Positions 9,919-20,623 of a DNA stretch of 64,000 nucleotides are shown here, piece by piece. The stretch is from Bathynomus jamesi. Its lineage: Eukaryota; Arthropoda; Malacostraca; Isopoda; Cirolanidae. The notes beneath the pieces were generated by a model, which was given only the letters and a program-made list of their open reading frames with translations, had not been told where the DNA came from and searched no databases. The stretch spans positions 413,501-477,500 of the forward strand of contig JAJOZX010000938.1 in NCBI GenBank assembly GCA_023014485.1. Reading direction: 5' to 3'. The stretch's first letter is position 1, and the number at the start of each line of letters is the position of its first letter. The translations under genes were made by a program, and so were the position numbers.

Positions 9919-11499
9919 CAGGGTGTTTCAGGAGGAAAGGTCAATACTTCGGGAGGTGATAGTATCGGTCATTGTGAGAAAAAAAGTTCATATGAACATG
10001 TGTCTAATTCTGAATGGTTACGGAGTTAGAGCTGTTTGAATTTACAAATACAAAAGCATTGTTAATGGTAATCAAGAAAGAGAAGCCAATTACTGTTTCC
10101 AACATTTAATGTTTAAACATTGGCATTTTGAATGGTATCAGATACAGAAATGACAAATTTTTTACAGTTTACAATATGTTTTCGAAAATCCCACCGTCAA
10201 CCTCAGTGCACTTTGCAACTCGTGTGCGAAGATCGCGTGTTGTTCGTCTGAATTGATCTCGACGTTCCTTTATGCGGGCAGCAGCATCCAAAATGCGCGC
10301 GAGCAATTCGTCTCGTGTATCCACCTTTCTTTTGTAAACTTGACTTTTCATCCAACCCCACAAACAATAATCTAACGGAGAGAGGTCTGGAGACCTTGGT
10401 GACCATTGAATGGGACCACCGCGGCAGATCCACCGACCAGGGAAAGTTTGATTTAGGTATTACATCACCAGACGGGTAGAATGTGGAGGAGCTCCGTCAT
10501 GCTGAAAGTACATACCAGCGCGTGTAGCCAAAGGAACATCCTCCAATAGTCCTGGCAATTCATTTTGCAGAAATTGTAGGTAACTTTGTCCTGTAAGACG
10601 ATTCTCTAAAGTAACAGGGACAATCAGCTGATCATCGATGATACCGCACCACACATTGGCAGAGAAGCGTTGTTGAAAATTTGTTTCCACAGTGGCATTT
10701 GGATTTTCGTCTGACCACCGATGAGAGTTACGAGTGTTGTTGATACCGTCACGGGCGAAAGTAGCTTCATCGGTGAACAGTATTAATCGAAGCAATCGGC
10801 GATTAGCATTTACCCAATGACAAAATTCCAGTCGCATGGCAGCGTCTCCTGATTGAAGGTGTTGTACTGTACACGCTGCACATGATATGGATGTAAGCCT
10901 TCCTCACGTAATGTTCGCCATACTCTTGTGTGTGGTACACCAAGACGTGTAGAAATTCTTCGTGAGCTTGTAGTAGGACTACGCTCTACCAGCTGAAGAA
11001 TGTTTTCCACTTCATTCACATCTTGTTGACCTTCACGTTCAGATGAAACATGAGCGCTGGGAAGTGTACCAATCTCACGCAATGTGTTGAAAACCCTGGT
11101 AAACACTCTTCGATCTGGAATTCTGCGGTTCGGAAACCGTCGACGGTATTCTGCAACAGCAGCTGTTGCACTTCCATCGCAAAAACCGTAGACATACACC
11201 ATATCTGCATATTCGGCATGTGTGAAGGTGTGTGGCATTCTTAACTGCTTCAAACACCAAACAATGTCACTCACAACAGTCAGCTGTCGATTGGCTTATG
11301 TTACATGCTCACATTACAGCTTACATGGTTCAAGGTTATAGGGGAGGGAAGGGAGAGGAAGAGCTGCGCGCGCATCAGATTCAAACAGCTCTCTCTCCAT
11401 AAACATTCAGAATTAGACATGTTCATATGAACTTTTTTTCTCACAATAACCGATACTATCACCTCCCGAAGTATTGACCTTTCCTCCTGAAACACCCTG
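9919..11499 (-). mobile_element. Tc1/mariner-superfamily element with about 95 bp inverted ends
   Basis: The ends are inverted copies starting CAGGGTGTTTCAGGAGGAAA, matching for about 95 bp with few changes, and both abut TA inside (TA)n tracts. The element is 1581 bp and holds one transposase gene on the minus strand, broken at several sites. Confidence 0.88.
10169..11274 (-). pseudogene. Tc1/mariner transposase, DUF4817-like N-terminus, broken
   Basis: The N-terminal part (10810-11274, 154 aa) starts MSDIVWCLKQLRMPHTFTHA and contains an alanine-rich helix-turn-helix followed by RRISTRLGVPHTRVWRTLREE, the arrangement I know from arthropod transposases with the domain listed as DUF4817. The catalytic part (10460-10837, another frame) has LFTDEATF with D23 and FQHDGAPPHS with D114. 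A stop follows RLVM, and a one-base loss near 10377 shifts the SPDLSPLDY block, the third acidic region. The C-terminus is at 10169-10363. Two frameshifts and one stop make it inactive. It would cut and paste DNA at TA sites. Confidence 0.85.
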
Positions 11500-11964
11500 T
11501 ATATATATATGTTTGAACCTCGTGTTGTACAGATGCTTTGTTCCCGCTCTATGATACTATTAAAATAGCTACTGCTTCTCAGTTCGGTAGTTATTTCTGT
11601 CAACAACAATTTGGATATACAGTATCAATGAATACGCGAAAATAATTTAAGTGAAGGCTGGTGTCATACAGCGTGTACAAAGAAAAATAATACTAATTGA
11701 AAAGAACTCCAACGGTTTTCTTGAAAGTTCAAATTTCACAGACGTAATTCGAAAAGCAGAAATGAATAGACGAAAGAAATAGTATGTCAAAAAATACAAT
11801 AAATGTGGAAGCTGCTTTAAATTCAGTAAACTGAATAGACTGAATATAATAGAAAACTAAACCCAATTACCATCCAGACAACGCTGGAAAATAGGAAAGG
11901 CAGAATGTGGTGTTTCCAAATTAAAGGCCCGACAAGGGACCTCCTCAACTCTGAAGGAAAATAG
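11500..11964. other. Non-coding stretch with weak LINE similarity at its right end
   Basis: AT-rich, no convincing frame. The part from about 11780 probably belongs to the decayed LINE fragment that becomes readable at 11965. Confidence 0.4.
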
Positions 11965-12189
11965 TTTGGTGTCAGGGGGCCAAGAATTTTCAACCAGCTT
12001 CCAAAGGACCTCAGAAACATTACAGGGGTCAAAATCGAAGTCTTCAAGAGAAGACTAGATGCCTGGCTCAGGACGGTACAAGATGAGCCGGATGTACCTG
12101 GCTATGTACGGTGGAGAGCGCAAGAGAGCGACTCGCTCCTCCACCAAGCCAGGACTAGAGGCGGGGCCACTAGCTTGATCTTCGTGTGA
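11965..12189 (+). pseudogene. C-terminal tail of a LINE reverse transcriptase (5'-truncated)
   Basis: The plus strand reads GVRGPRIFNQLPKDLRN followed by a segment with FKRRLDAWL, which matches the usual end of CR1/jockey-like RTs (R-x-FN-x-LP ... FK-x-x-LD). Only the last 75 codons or so are present, ending in TGA at 12187-12189. It is a different LINE family from those at 3.7 and 34-41 kb. The upstream part is lost. Confidence 0.65.
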
Positions 12190-12369
12190 AGAAAGACAGA
12201 CGCACAGAACCCAAACAAGATTATGTTTAATGGAATGCGCCGTGTACTATCTCTGCGATTACAGAAATGAAGCAGACCAGACCACTGGCTTAAATGCATT
12301 CTCTGCAATACATTTTAGCATTACGAATGCATAAACTTAGATGAAACGAGAGGAAAATGATGAAGAGGA

Positions 12370-12500
12370 CGAAAAACAAACTCATAAGTTTTTATAACGA
12401 AACGCGTTTTCGATAAAGAGAGTTTTTTGAAATGCCCAAGGTTTTTGGTAAAGAGAGGTTTCGTTAGGGTGGAGTATCGTTATTGAGAGGTTTTACTATA
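12370..12500 (-). repeat. Pogo/Tigger-like terminal fragment
   Basis: On the minus strand the end reads AGTAAAACCTCTCAATAACG, followed by further AACGAAAC-CTCTCTTTACC-type repeats and ACTCTCTTTATCG. This is the look of pogo/Tigger inverted ends. No partner end and no transposase were found nearby. Confidence 0.4.
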
Positions 12501-12623
12501 TGTACCACAACAATATATACACTAAATTCCTTTCTAATACTAACCACCGTAAACCCATTAGTACCCAGCGTCACTTTACTGATTTTGTTCTGGTTAACAC
12601 CAGGCGATTTCATTAATTCTCGG

Positions 12624-13030
12624 AATAGTACAGCGGATAAAGTGATTTTTCCATAGAAATCATTCATTTCTGGAAAAAAACATGTAACTTTCTGTGGCCT
12701 ATTCATACATATGTGAGAGTAATTCTCGAGGTAGGGCCCAAAGATTATGGTCGCCATTTTCGAAATGGCGGCCATTAGTGAAAAAAGTTTAAAAAATCAC
12801 CAGAAATGATCAAAACATTAGAGAAATTAATTTATGCATATTTGAAGAAAGGCATGAAACATTTTATAATTTATCTATAAATATGTGAGCGTAATTCTGT
12901 TGGTAGCTCACAAAAATAATGGCCTCCATTTTCAAAATGGCGGACAAAATGCGTAAAACAAAAATATCAATAAGAATAATCAAATCATTGCAACATTTAT
13001 CTATCTTTCATGCATTTGTATAATTATGTT
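12624..13030 (+). repeat. Left inverted repeat with two tandem units around a CCATTTT/AAAATGG palindrome
   Basis: Each unit contains GTAATTCT, then a palindrome of the type GGCCGCCATTTT-AAAATGGCGG, then an A-rich stretch ending in TTTATGCAT. Two diverged units of roughly 175 bp follow each other here, and one unit recurs inverted at 18899-19134 with about 85-90 per cent identity by eye. Confidence 0.7.
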
Positions 13031-13083
13031 AGCATGTAGTTTAGTTAGTAATACAAATGGAATTTTTAAGTGTATTGATAATA

Positions 13084-15204
13084 CAACTTAAGTGTATTGA
13101 TAATACAGCTTCAATGAGAGCTTCAACCCATCCACTCCCATCAAATATATCTCCAAGCACACTCATTATAGCCTTCTCCAGATGAAGACCTCCCATCATG
13201 AAAACATATTTGTACTCTCCAAATGTGTCTGGGAATTTCCATTGTATACGTTTAGTGATCGCATATAATATAAGGGGACATCACATGTAGCTACTGGCGT
13301 TTGTCCAGGATTTAGATAGTTGATTGCCTCTGATATTACTCCCATTGCATGTCTCATCATAGCAGTTGAATGTGCTACATCAGGAAACATAGGGAGCAAA
13401 ACACATTTGGTTGTGTGCTTATCCACTTTTTCTTTATAATTTGTACTGCCATGAAAAGCTCCCCATGAAATGTACTCAGCTGATTCTAAAGACTCTTTTG
13501 TGGTCTCCGTTCAACATGTTGAAGCCAGTTATCACTACACTGCTGCGAACAACTGTATTCGACATGACTTATAGTCACAGGCTGGTCATACTTTGGAATG
13601 GAGGTGAGCCGTAGTTGATTTTGGAACAATAGTATGATTTGTGTGTATTTCTGAGGCAGATTTGCTACTTTCTTAGTGGTTGATTTGCTATTACTAGTAG
13701 TTTGTGTCCTATCAGTTTCATTTTCACCTGGCATTTCATGTTGTTGAAGTGATATGGCTGTCCCATGGAAAGACCCAATTGCTGTTGTGGATGAGGGGTT
13801 GTGATCGATGTTATCAACAGCCCCTGTTGTAAATATTCTTCCACGAAGACTGAGGGCACACGACACCTATTTCTTCATAATAGTCACAAGCAGACTTCGT
13901 TAGGTCGGACGAGATTTGTAAGACCCGGTCATATGATATCCCTATTCCAAAACTGTGTGCCTTGTCCACTAGTTTCTTTTTTCTTGTTTTGGAGTGCAAC
14001 ATCATTGACATATAAATAGGGAAAGGTGTTTCTTGAGACCGTTCATGACGTACAACATCACCATAAGGAACATTCTTGACCATATTGTAGCTGAATAGTT
14101 GTGCTATTGTTAGTGCCTCTTTTCTGGCATTGTTATCAGACTACTGCTGACTATTTGGACCATACAAAAACATTTTCATTAATGCTAACAAAATGTGGGG
14201 AACACTTTGTTCTTGGGATGCTTCATCAAGTTTGCCACTGAAATTTGATTGCATATTCAGAGTGATTGATCGTATCTTTTTTACAAGTCATGCTGCATTC
14301 ATTATATCATTTTCAGCATCCAACTCACAGGCTTTATGTATTGCATCGCCCATACCCTCTTTGACAGTTATCAGCACATCATTGCCTTTGCTGTAAGCAG
14401 TCAATTCTGGAATTTGTTCAAGTATTATATCTTTGATACGAGTTGAGTGAGCAGTTTGCTTTTCTCGTGTCAGTTGTTCCAAGCGCTTTTCAAAGAGTTC
14501 AACCAAATGTCTCAATTTAAAAACTGGTATCACTTCACTGTCTACAATTTTGTCCTCAACGTATGACACTAACTCTGCCAGTGCAATAGCAAAGATTTCT
14601 TTGTTGGTGTTGGAAAGATTTGCTTGTGCCCTATCCAATGAGCGCTTCTTATTATAGAACCTATTCAGGCATGTCATGTGGTATTGAGCCTTGTTGCAAA
14701 TGTACTAATCTTGTCAGACACTGCCCTAGTCGTCACTTTATGAAGTAGTGATGCTCCCGTTTCTTTTTCATCACAAAAGAAACACCGGTTTGTAAAGTTA
14801 TACGTTTCGTATTGTGATCTTGTAAAATGACGATCAGATGAATTTGCTGCTTCTTTGCTTGTTGATGGACGATTTTTAGCTGCCAACAGTCTGTTCAGTT
14901 TATAACTAGTATAGTTTGCACGGCAATTCTTATGAAACTTTGCGCAGTTTTTTGTAAGATTTTCAACTGATGAACCGTCACTTAGGTTATCAAACTCTAT
15001 TTCACTTGACAGTAGTCCAGCACTTTTAAAGTTTTCTAAGTCTGATGATAAGGTTTTGTAACCTTCTCCACTTCGTGTTTTATTTGCAGGACATGTTAGT
15101 GGTTTAGTTGTGCTTCTCTGACAGAAGATACACAGTTCCCAACAGAGTGTTCTCTTCTTTACTGCAGGAGTACTAGGATCCACAAGACAAAATATCTTCT
15201 CCAT
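13084..15204 (-). pseudogene. Repeat-encoded protein with Cys-rich N-terminus and DNIDHNPSSTT motif, decayed
   Basis: Reading from 15204, the first part (176 aa) has a Cys/His-rich N-terminus (CWELCIFCQ, then CAKFHKNCRANY, then CFFCDEKE). It continues in shifted frames at 14288-14677, 13814-14083 and 13486-13866, where DNIDHNPSSTT and SFHGTAISL occur. It ends at 13084-13426 with MRHAMGVISEAINYLNPGQ and, further on, GGLHLEKAIMSVLGD. I recall this motif set from a widespread invertebrate family of unknown function that behaves like a transposon product; no reaction can be assigned. At least four frame changes and stops. An acceptor-like TTTGTTTTGTTTCAG lies just upstream of the start codon, suggesting a 5' intron. 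Confidence 0.6.
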
Positions 15205-15652
15205 GGCTAGTCTTCTATTTTACCTGAAACAAAACAAAAACAAATTTTAAATTGCAACTGCAATTTAAAATTTAATATATAATAAATCCAATAATAATAT
15301 AATAATAATATATAATGCAATGTATTGTATAATTAGGGTGTGTCGAATTTTTCAACTTTCAAATTCCAAATATGAGGGGTGCTAAAATGTTGCAGCATGA
15401 CTTAGGAATTCTAAAGATATTTTTGTTAATTTAATATAATTTAGTTTTGCTTGGTAAGAAGCTACATAAAAATAGACTTTTTGGACTTTTTTCTGGAATT
15501 ATATAATAATTATCATATTAATAATTATATATGCTGTATATATAATGCACTGCTGTTTTTGCTTATTTCACAGGTTGAAACATATTCATCAGTGTGCTGA
15601 AGATTACTTGTCCGTCAGTGCTACCATCCTAACCAGTAGGAATTGACCTACA

Positions 15653-18129
15653 ATGGCTTCTAAAAGGAGAACAAGACTGGGGACATTCACACATATGAGC
15701 AACCTAATTGGAACTGGTAGAGAGTTGTTGCCCTCTGAACTCCCAACTCTGCGAGACGTTCTGAAATATGGGCTACTGCTAAGAGAACAAAGTGGTGAGG
15801 ATGTGAGAAACTACCCAGCAGCCAGTCTTGCAAAGGACATTTACCCTAAAGTGCTTGAAAAGTGGGAACGAGCAAACAGTTCTTTTGTAGCCCCCGTTGT
15901 AAATTCACGAGTCACAATCTTAACCCTTTACTGCCCAAATATTTTGTAGGGTTAAGTTATGAATGCGTGTATTTGAAAGGTTACAAATTTGTCCTTTTGG
16001 GCAGTAAAGGGTTAAACAAGATCCAAGAGAGCTGGGAGCAGGCCAAAAACATATCTCTTGGGAGAGGAAAGCTACATGTCAAAGAGGCTTTCATTGCAAA
16101 ACTTGACAAGCTTTTTGACATCCTCAGTTGCAAGTGTAAAATTGTTCTCTGCTCTGAATTTGGCTGCCTTGCAGATGCTGGTTGCAAAAACGAAACTCAC
16201 ATTAACTGTACATGCCCTAGGGAGATGAAGATCCCTGTGAAGGAACTTGCTTTCATTAAAGGTCAGAGAGACAACTCTGGTTCTGTTGGACCACATCAGA
16301 TTGGCTTGCCAGATCAACCTGAGCACAACAGACAAGTCAAAAAGCAGAAGCGGCAAGAAGACGAAAGAAGAAGGCTTGCTGAATATAAGCAGACAAGTAA
16401 GCAGGATGTTTCAATGCCATCAAATGAAATAATTTTCTCTGATGATGAAAATGAAGAACAAATAGCTGATGCTCAAGATGGAAAGGATGGAAGTTATGAA
16501 GTGACATTAGAAATACCAAGCACGTCTTCAACTTCCAATAAAAAGCCAGAGTACAACACATTAGAAATACCTAATGTTGCTATGCATAGCATCAGATATG
16601 GTGTTGGCCTGCGTGCCACAGCTGCCATCACCACTGCTGCCTTTATGGATGCTGGCTTGATCACTGAAGAAGACAAGAGACTTGTAGTTGATCACAATAA
16701 AGTCAAGAGGGCCCAAGAAAAAGTTATGAGATCCCTGGATCAGGAATTTGATGATCTTTGTAAGAAGGGTGAAATTGACTGCATCTTCTTTGACGGCCGT
16801 CAAGATACAACTAAAGTTATGCTGAAAGCAGACAATTCAGGTCGTCAGTTCCCCAGCATCATCAAAGAAGAGCATTATTCTGTGTGCAGTGAGCCAGGTG
16901 GAAGATATCTCTACCACTTCACTCCTGAGAAAGGCTCAACGAGAAAAAAACCTGCTGAAGTTATTGCTGATAATCTTGTAGATTTCATGAAGAAGAAGGG
17001 CATTGATAAAAGCCTGCAGGCCATTGGAGGTGATTCTACAAATGTTAACACTGGCTGGGAGGGTGGTTCCATGCATTGGGTAGAGGTCAAGCTTTGCCGT
17101 AAGCTGATCTGGTTGGTTTGTGCCCTCCACACTAACGAGTTACCCCTGCGACACTTGATCACAGCACTGGATGGGAAGACCTTGTCTAACAACAAGTGGA
17201 CAGGTAACATTGGCAAGATGCTAGACACTGCAACCGAACTTGAAGATGATCCTTCATTCACCAAACTCTCAATTGGAGAGCCTCTTACTTCACTGAGTGA
17301 CAATGTCGTAAAGGATCTCTCTACTGATCAAGCGTACGGGTATAGGATCACACAGGCCATAAGGACAGGAGAACTTCCCACAGATCTGGCCCTTCTTGAA
17401 ATTGGTCCAGTGAGCCATTCAAGGTGGTTGACAACAGCAAACAGGCTTTGTCGCATATGGGTTTCAAAACATGGCCTTAAAGGCAAAACCCTCAACAACT
17501 TAAGACTGATAGTGGAATACATTGTTGGTGTGTACTACCCCTGTTGGTTCAACATCAAAGTAAAACACTCTTGGGTGGAAGGCCCACGCCACATCTTGTT
17601 TCAGCTGCGGCTAGTTAGGCTGCAAAAGAAAGCTGTAGTGGATGCTGTTTTGCCAACCATCAAGCGCTCAGCATGGTATACATTCAGCGAAATGATAATC
17701 CAGACACTCTTGTGCTCAGATGACAGTGAGGAGAGGAGAGGTGGTGTCCAAAAGATTGTTGACATGAGGGGTGGAGATGATGACACACTTGGAGATCTTT
17801 CTGTACGTCCCAGGAAGACACCTTCCATCAACCCCAGTGCTTCTTCCGTGTTGGAGCTGACAGACTGCTCTGACAGGGTATTTGAACCTCCTTTGACATG
17901 TAAACTGACTACAGCGGAAGTAAAGAAGTTCTTTGACAAGCCTATGCAAGTTCCACAGTGGCCCTGTCATGCTCAGTCAATAGAGAGGTGGGTCAAACAA
18001 GTCACAGAGGCAGTAGGCAGGGTGTATACACATGAGAAACGTGAGGGCTATATCAGAGGCCGAGAAGCAAGTCGGCGGCTGATGTCCAAGAACGAATCAA
18101 AGCAAGACTTGATGAAACTTGTTGTTTAA
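15653..18129 (+). pseudogene. Transposase-like protein of 794 codons, interrupted only by a TTAA MITE
   Basis: The frame starts at 15653 (MASKRRTRLGTFTHMSNLIG) and breaks at the MITE. From 16016 it continues in what is the same frame once 92 bp are removed, giving 2385 nt including the stop at 18129. Visible features: a LDKLFDILSCKCK segment with further Cys (CSEFGC, CTCP), a Lys/Arg/Glu-rich coil, an acidic stretch, then DGRQDTT, GGDSTNVNTG, and WLVCALHTNELPLRHL. The last matches the W...C(2)H signature placed inside the RNase-H fold of several DDE transposase superfamilies (hAT, MULE, P, Kolobok, Dada). DGRQDTT and GGDST are candidate first and second Asp sites; the Glu is not identified. 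No other stop or shift is present, so the insertion is recent. Host-gene origin is possible but the terminal repeats argue against it. Confidence 0.72.
15920..16015. mobile_element. 92 bp MITE with TTAA duplication (piggyBac-type ends)
   Basis: TTAACCCTTTACTGCCCAAA at the left is matched by its near-perfect reverse complement at the right, and TTAA is present on both sides. Removing the insert and one TTAA joins VTIL to NKIQES in frame. Confidence 0.85.
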
Positions 18130-18465
18130 ATATTTTTTTACTGATGTCATTACTTTCTAATGTTGTTTTATGATTACAAGGATATGTTTTATGATTACTA
18201 GGATATGTTTTATGCAGAGAAACTAAAATTTTTATAGCATTACCTGACATTTTGAGAAGCTAAAATTAATAAATGTTGTTTTCCGAGAGCAATTTATGTG
18301 CTTTTTAATCAAACGTAGATTTACCAAGCTAAGTGTTGAGCAATCACAAAAATAATAGCAGATTTGAATTCTTCACATCTAAAAACATATTTTTAAAACC
18401 CCTCAGTGAAGGAATTGGCAAAAATTAATTTTCACCTCCCAAATTGACACACCCTATTGTATAAT

Positions 18466-18898
18466 ATGTGTATAATATGTGTATAATATATAATGCAATA
18501 ATAATATATAATGCAATGTATTGTATAATATATGTATAATATATAATAATAATATACAATAATAATATACATATAATGCAATAATATGATAAATCCACAC
18601 TGTAAAAATGTTGGACCTACTACAACAATTAAACCTATATGGTATACATATTTTGTGGAATTTTGTAGTATGCTTATGAATGGCAACCGCGATAACCAAA
18701 GGCGACACACAAACATCGCTGAAATCATTGGATTGGATCACTAAATATCAACCTACTTCGAACATACTCGTACTGTCTCGAACATCACCCACACACACAC
18801 AAACACACTCTATGTACAGTCAATCGATAGCTTTACAAGAGCTTCTGCTAAATGAACTGTTGTTTGTCCGTCTGCGATATAACAAGTTATAGAATTAA
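18466..18898. other. AT-repeat and unassigned non-coding DNA
   Basis: TATAATATATAATGCAATGT-type repeats (also present left of the 3.1 kb transposon, so they are its target) are followed by about 290 bp without a recognisable feature. Confidence 0.5.
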
Positions 18899-19134
18899 AT
18901 GTTTCCTGCCTTTTTTCAGACATGCATAAATTAATTTCTTTAATGTTTTGATAATTTCTGTTGATTTTTTAACTTTTCTGACTAATGGCCGCCATTTTGA
19001 AAATGGCGGCCATAATCTTTGGGCCCTACCTCCAGAATTACTCTCACATGTGTATGGATAGGCCACAGAAAGTTACATGCTTTTTTCCAGAAATGCATGA
19101 TTTTCCCACTGTCCGCTGTACTAGAAAAGACCTC
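18899..19134 (-). repeat. Right inverted repeat of the composite element
   Basis: Reverse complement matches 12624-12862, including the GGCCGCCATTTT-AAAATGGCGGCC palindrome and the CTTTCTGTGGCCTAT segment. Confidence 0.75.
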
Positions 19135-19173
19135 TGGCACTAATAGGTTAATTAAGCAAACACCTATTAACCT

Positions 19174-19271
19174 ATTAGTGCCGAGTGTCACTTTACTGAT
19201 TTTGTTCTGACCCAACGGCAGACGATTTCGTTCAGTCTCAGAAAAGCCCTCTAGGTACTAATGGGTTAATA
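19174..19271. mobile_element. Small TTAA MITE with CC(T/C)ATTAGT(G/A)CC ends
   Basis: CCTATTAGTGCC after TTAA on the left and GGTACTAATGGG before TTAA on the right delimit about 95 bp. Its interior (CACTTTACTGATTTTGTTCTG) also occurs at 12564-12590 next to the left end of the composite element, so the two belong to one family. Confidence 0.6.
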
Positions 19272-19831
19272 CAATAACGTATTGGTGTCAAGACTGCACC
19301 CCCAGTACTTCCAAATGCAACGGTCCACCCAATAACACCGAACAGGAACAGTGAACATCAACCAGAAAACGATCATTATCCAGGAAAGGCTAGCACTTCG
19401 ATTATATTAACCCTATAAATTTATTATATACAAATATAAAAGGGCTGTACACTGACCATGCAGACTGAAAATTACAATACTGCAAAATTTAGCTTTGGAA
19501 ACCAGTATAGGTATCATATGCCTAACGGAAACACAAGTGGCGTATCCTGATCAGCTGCTTTGGTTCATCGCACTAGGTATATAAATTAAAAAATCAATAA
19601 AGAACACAAATGAAATAAACAATTAAATAAACGTATACATGGCTACCGTACTCACCAAAATAAGGCCGAGTTTGCGTGTCCAGGACGGGAGAGGTGCGAT
19701 TGGGGAGTAAAGGGTTCACTTGGAGAGAGAAGTAGGCCTGCCTGCCTCGTTACCTGAAGATATCTGACTCTTTGTAAACCAAGTGGATTTTTCCTTGCTA
19801 GAAAGGGCACAAAGCCAGCAGAAAAGTTTAT
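19272..19831. other. Non-coding, nothing recognised
   Basis: No frame of note, no repeat partner seen in the window. Confidence 0.4.
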
Positions 19832-19913
19832 TTAACCCTTAATAGGAAATGATGGGTCAGAAATTAATTTCATGTTGGGCCTGTGGGACCAGTGAATTCC
19901 TATCCAGGGTTAA
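19832..19913. mobile_element. 82 bp TTAA MITE
   Basis: TTAACCCT...ATAGGAA at the left pairs with TTCCTAT...AGGGTTAA at the right, with TTAA on both sides. It ends two bases before the stop of the minus-strand frame 19915-20178. Confidence 0.65.
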
Positions 19914-19914
19914 T

Positions 19915-20178
19915 TTAGAACTTCCAGTCAACCACTTGTGTTTCGAGTAATTTGAAACAGAAATGCCGTGTGTATTCCCGATTATCGTATTTACATGTCA
20001 CAAACAAACCTGGTAATTCAGGTGTAGGACTTCCACGTTCCTTAATTTGAAGTTTCTCAGCAAAATCTCGGCAACTGAATGTTTTTATCGACAAATCTTC
20101 AATTACACAGTCACATTCAATGGTTTCTAAATAACCACATGCCCTGAAAGAAGGCAAATCACTCGAAACGTTTGCCAT
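19915..20178 (-). CDS. Unrecognised small protein or exon (87 aa)
   Basis: The frame begins MANVSSDLPSFRACGY and ends VVDWKF. It is Cys- and acid-containing with no membrane segment and no motif I recognise. The stop lies at the edge of the TTAA MITE, so the original protein may have been longer. Upstream DNA (20179-20460) is richer in CG dinucleotides than the surroundings and could be a promoter. It may be a first exon of a host gene or part of an unknown element. Coding status is uncertain. Confidence 0.35.
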   Translation of the reverse strand: MANVSSDLPSFRACGYLETIECDCVIEDLSIKTFSCRDFAEKLQIKERGSPTPELPGLFVTCKYDNREYTRHFCFKLLETQVVDWKF

Positions 20179-20623
20179 ATTTATGTTTAATCTTTAAACA
20201 GTAATATATGAGAGTAAAAGCAAATGAGCGCAAACACAACGTTCTGACACGCAGCAACAAACGGAACTGGTAAGCAGCACAGAGTACTCGCAGATATGAG
20301 CGATAAACAAGCCAACTGTAGGCGCTCGCTGATTGGCTAATATTCCGTGCGTCATGCCACTGCGTCATCAACCCCACCGTAACCTTCGGTACTTCACAAT
20401 TACTACGATCAACCGTGGCTGTGCCGCTGTGGTTCATCTAATAACATCGTTAGTACATCGCGATCTCAAACCTGCAGTATTTATTGTTTGAATTGTAGTG
20501 TTTTGTGAGCTTTTTAAGTAATGTTTTCATATTTACTAAAAATTATTTTTTAATTCTCTGAGATTAGTTTACCGCCGATAAACACGATAACAGAGAATAA
20601 GCCACTGCGAAACACACTTATAT

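Larger units (their letters stand above)
15334..18456 (+). mobile_element. 3.1 kb DNA transposon of unassigned superfamily, 11 bp TIRs, apparent 9 bp target duplication
   Basis: The two ends are TAGGGTGTGTC and its perfect reverse complement GACACACCCTA; with one gap the match extends to AATTT. They are flanked by TTGTATAAT at 15325-15333 and 18457-18465. The flanks are AT-rich repeat, so part of this duplication could be chance. The element carries a single gene reading left to right. Duplication length does not match the usual 8 bp of hAT or TTAA of piggyBac/Kolobok; MULE-like elements do make 9 bp. Confidence 0.75.
12552..19145. mobile_element. Composite element with TTAA-type ends enclosing nested transposons (inferred)
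   Basis: The left end reads CCCATTAGTACCCAG and the right end, inverted, CCTATTAGTGCCAGAG next to TTAA. Inside these lie about 240 bp of inverted repeat (12624-12862 against 18899-19134). Between them are a decayed minus-strand gene (13084-15204) and a complete inner transposon (15334-18456). The left TTAA has decayed to GTAA. That the outer ends and the minus-strand gene belong to one element is inferred from position, not shown. Confidence 0.45.

Noticed and set aside
15334..18456. Assignment of the 3.1 kb transposon to hAT because of the TAGGG end
   Set aside because: The matching flank is 9 bp, not 8, and no clear hAT C-terminal dimerisation motif was seen.
18454..18741. Tyr/Ile-rich minus-strand frames
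   Set aside because: AT-repeat artefacts.
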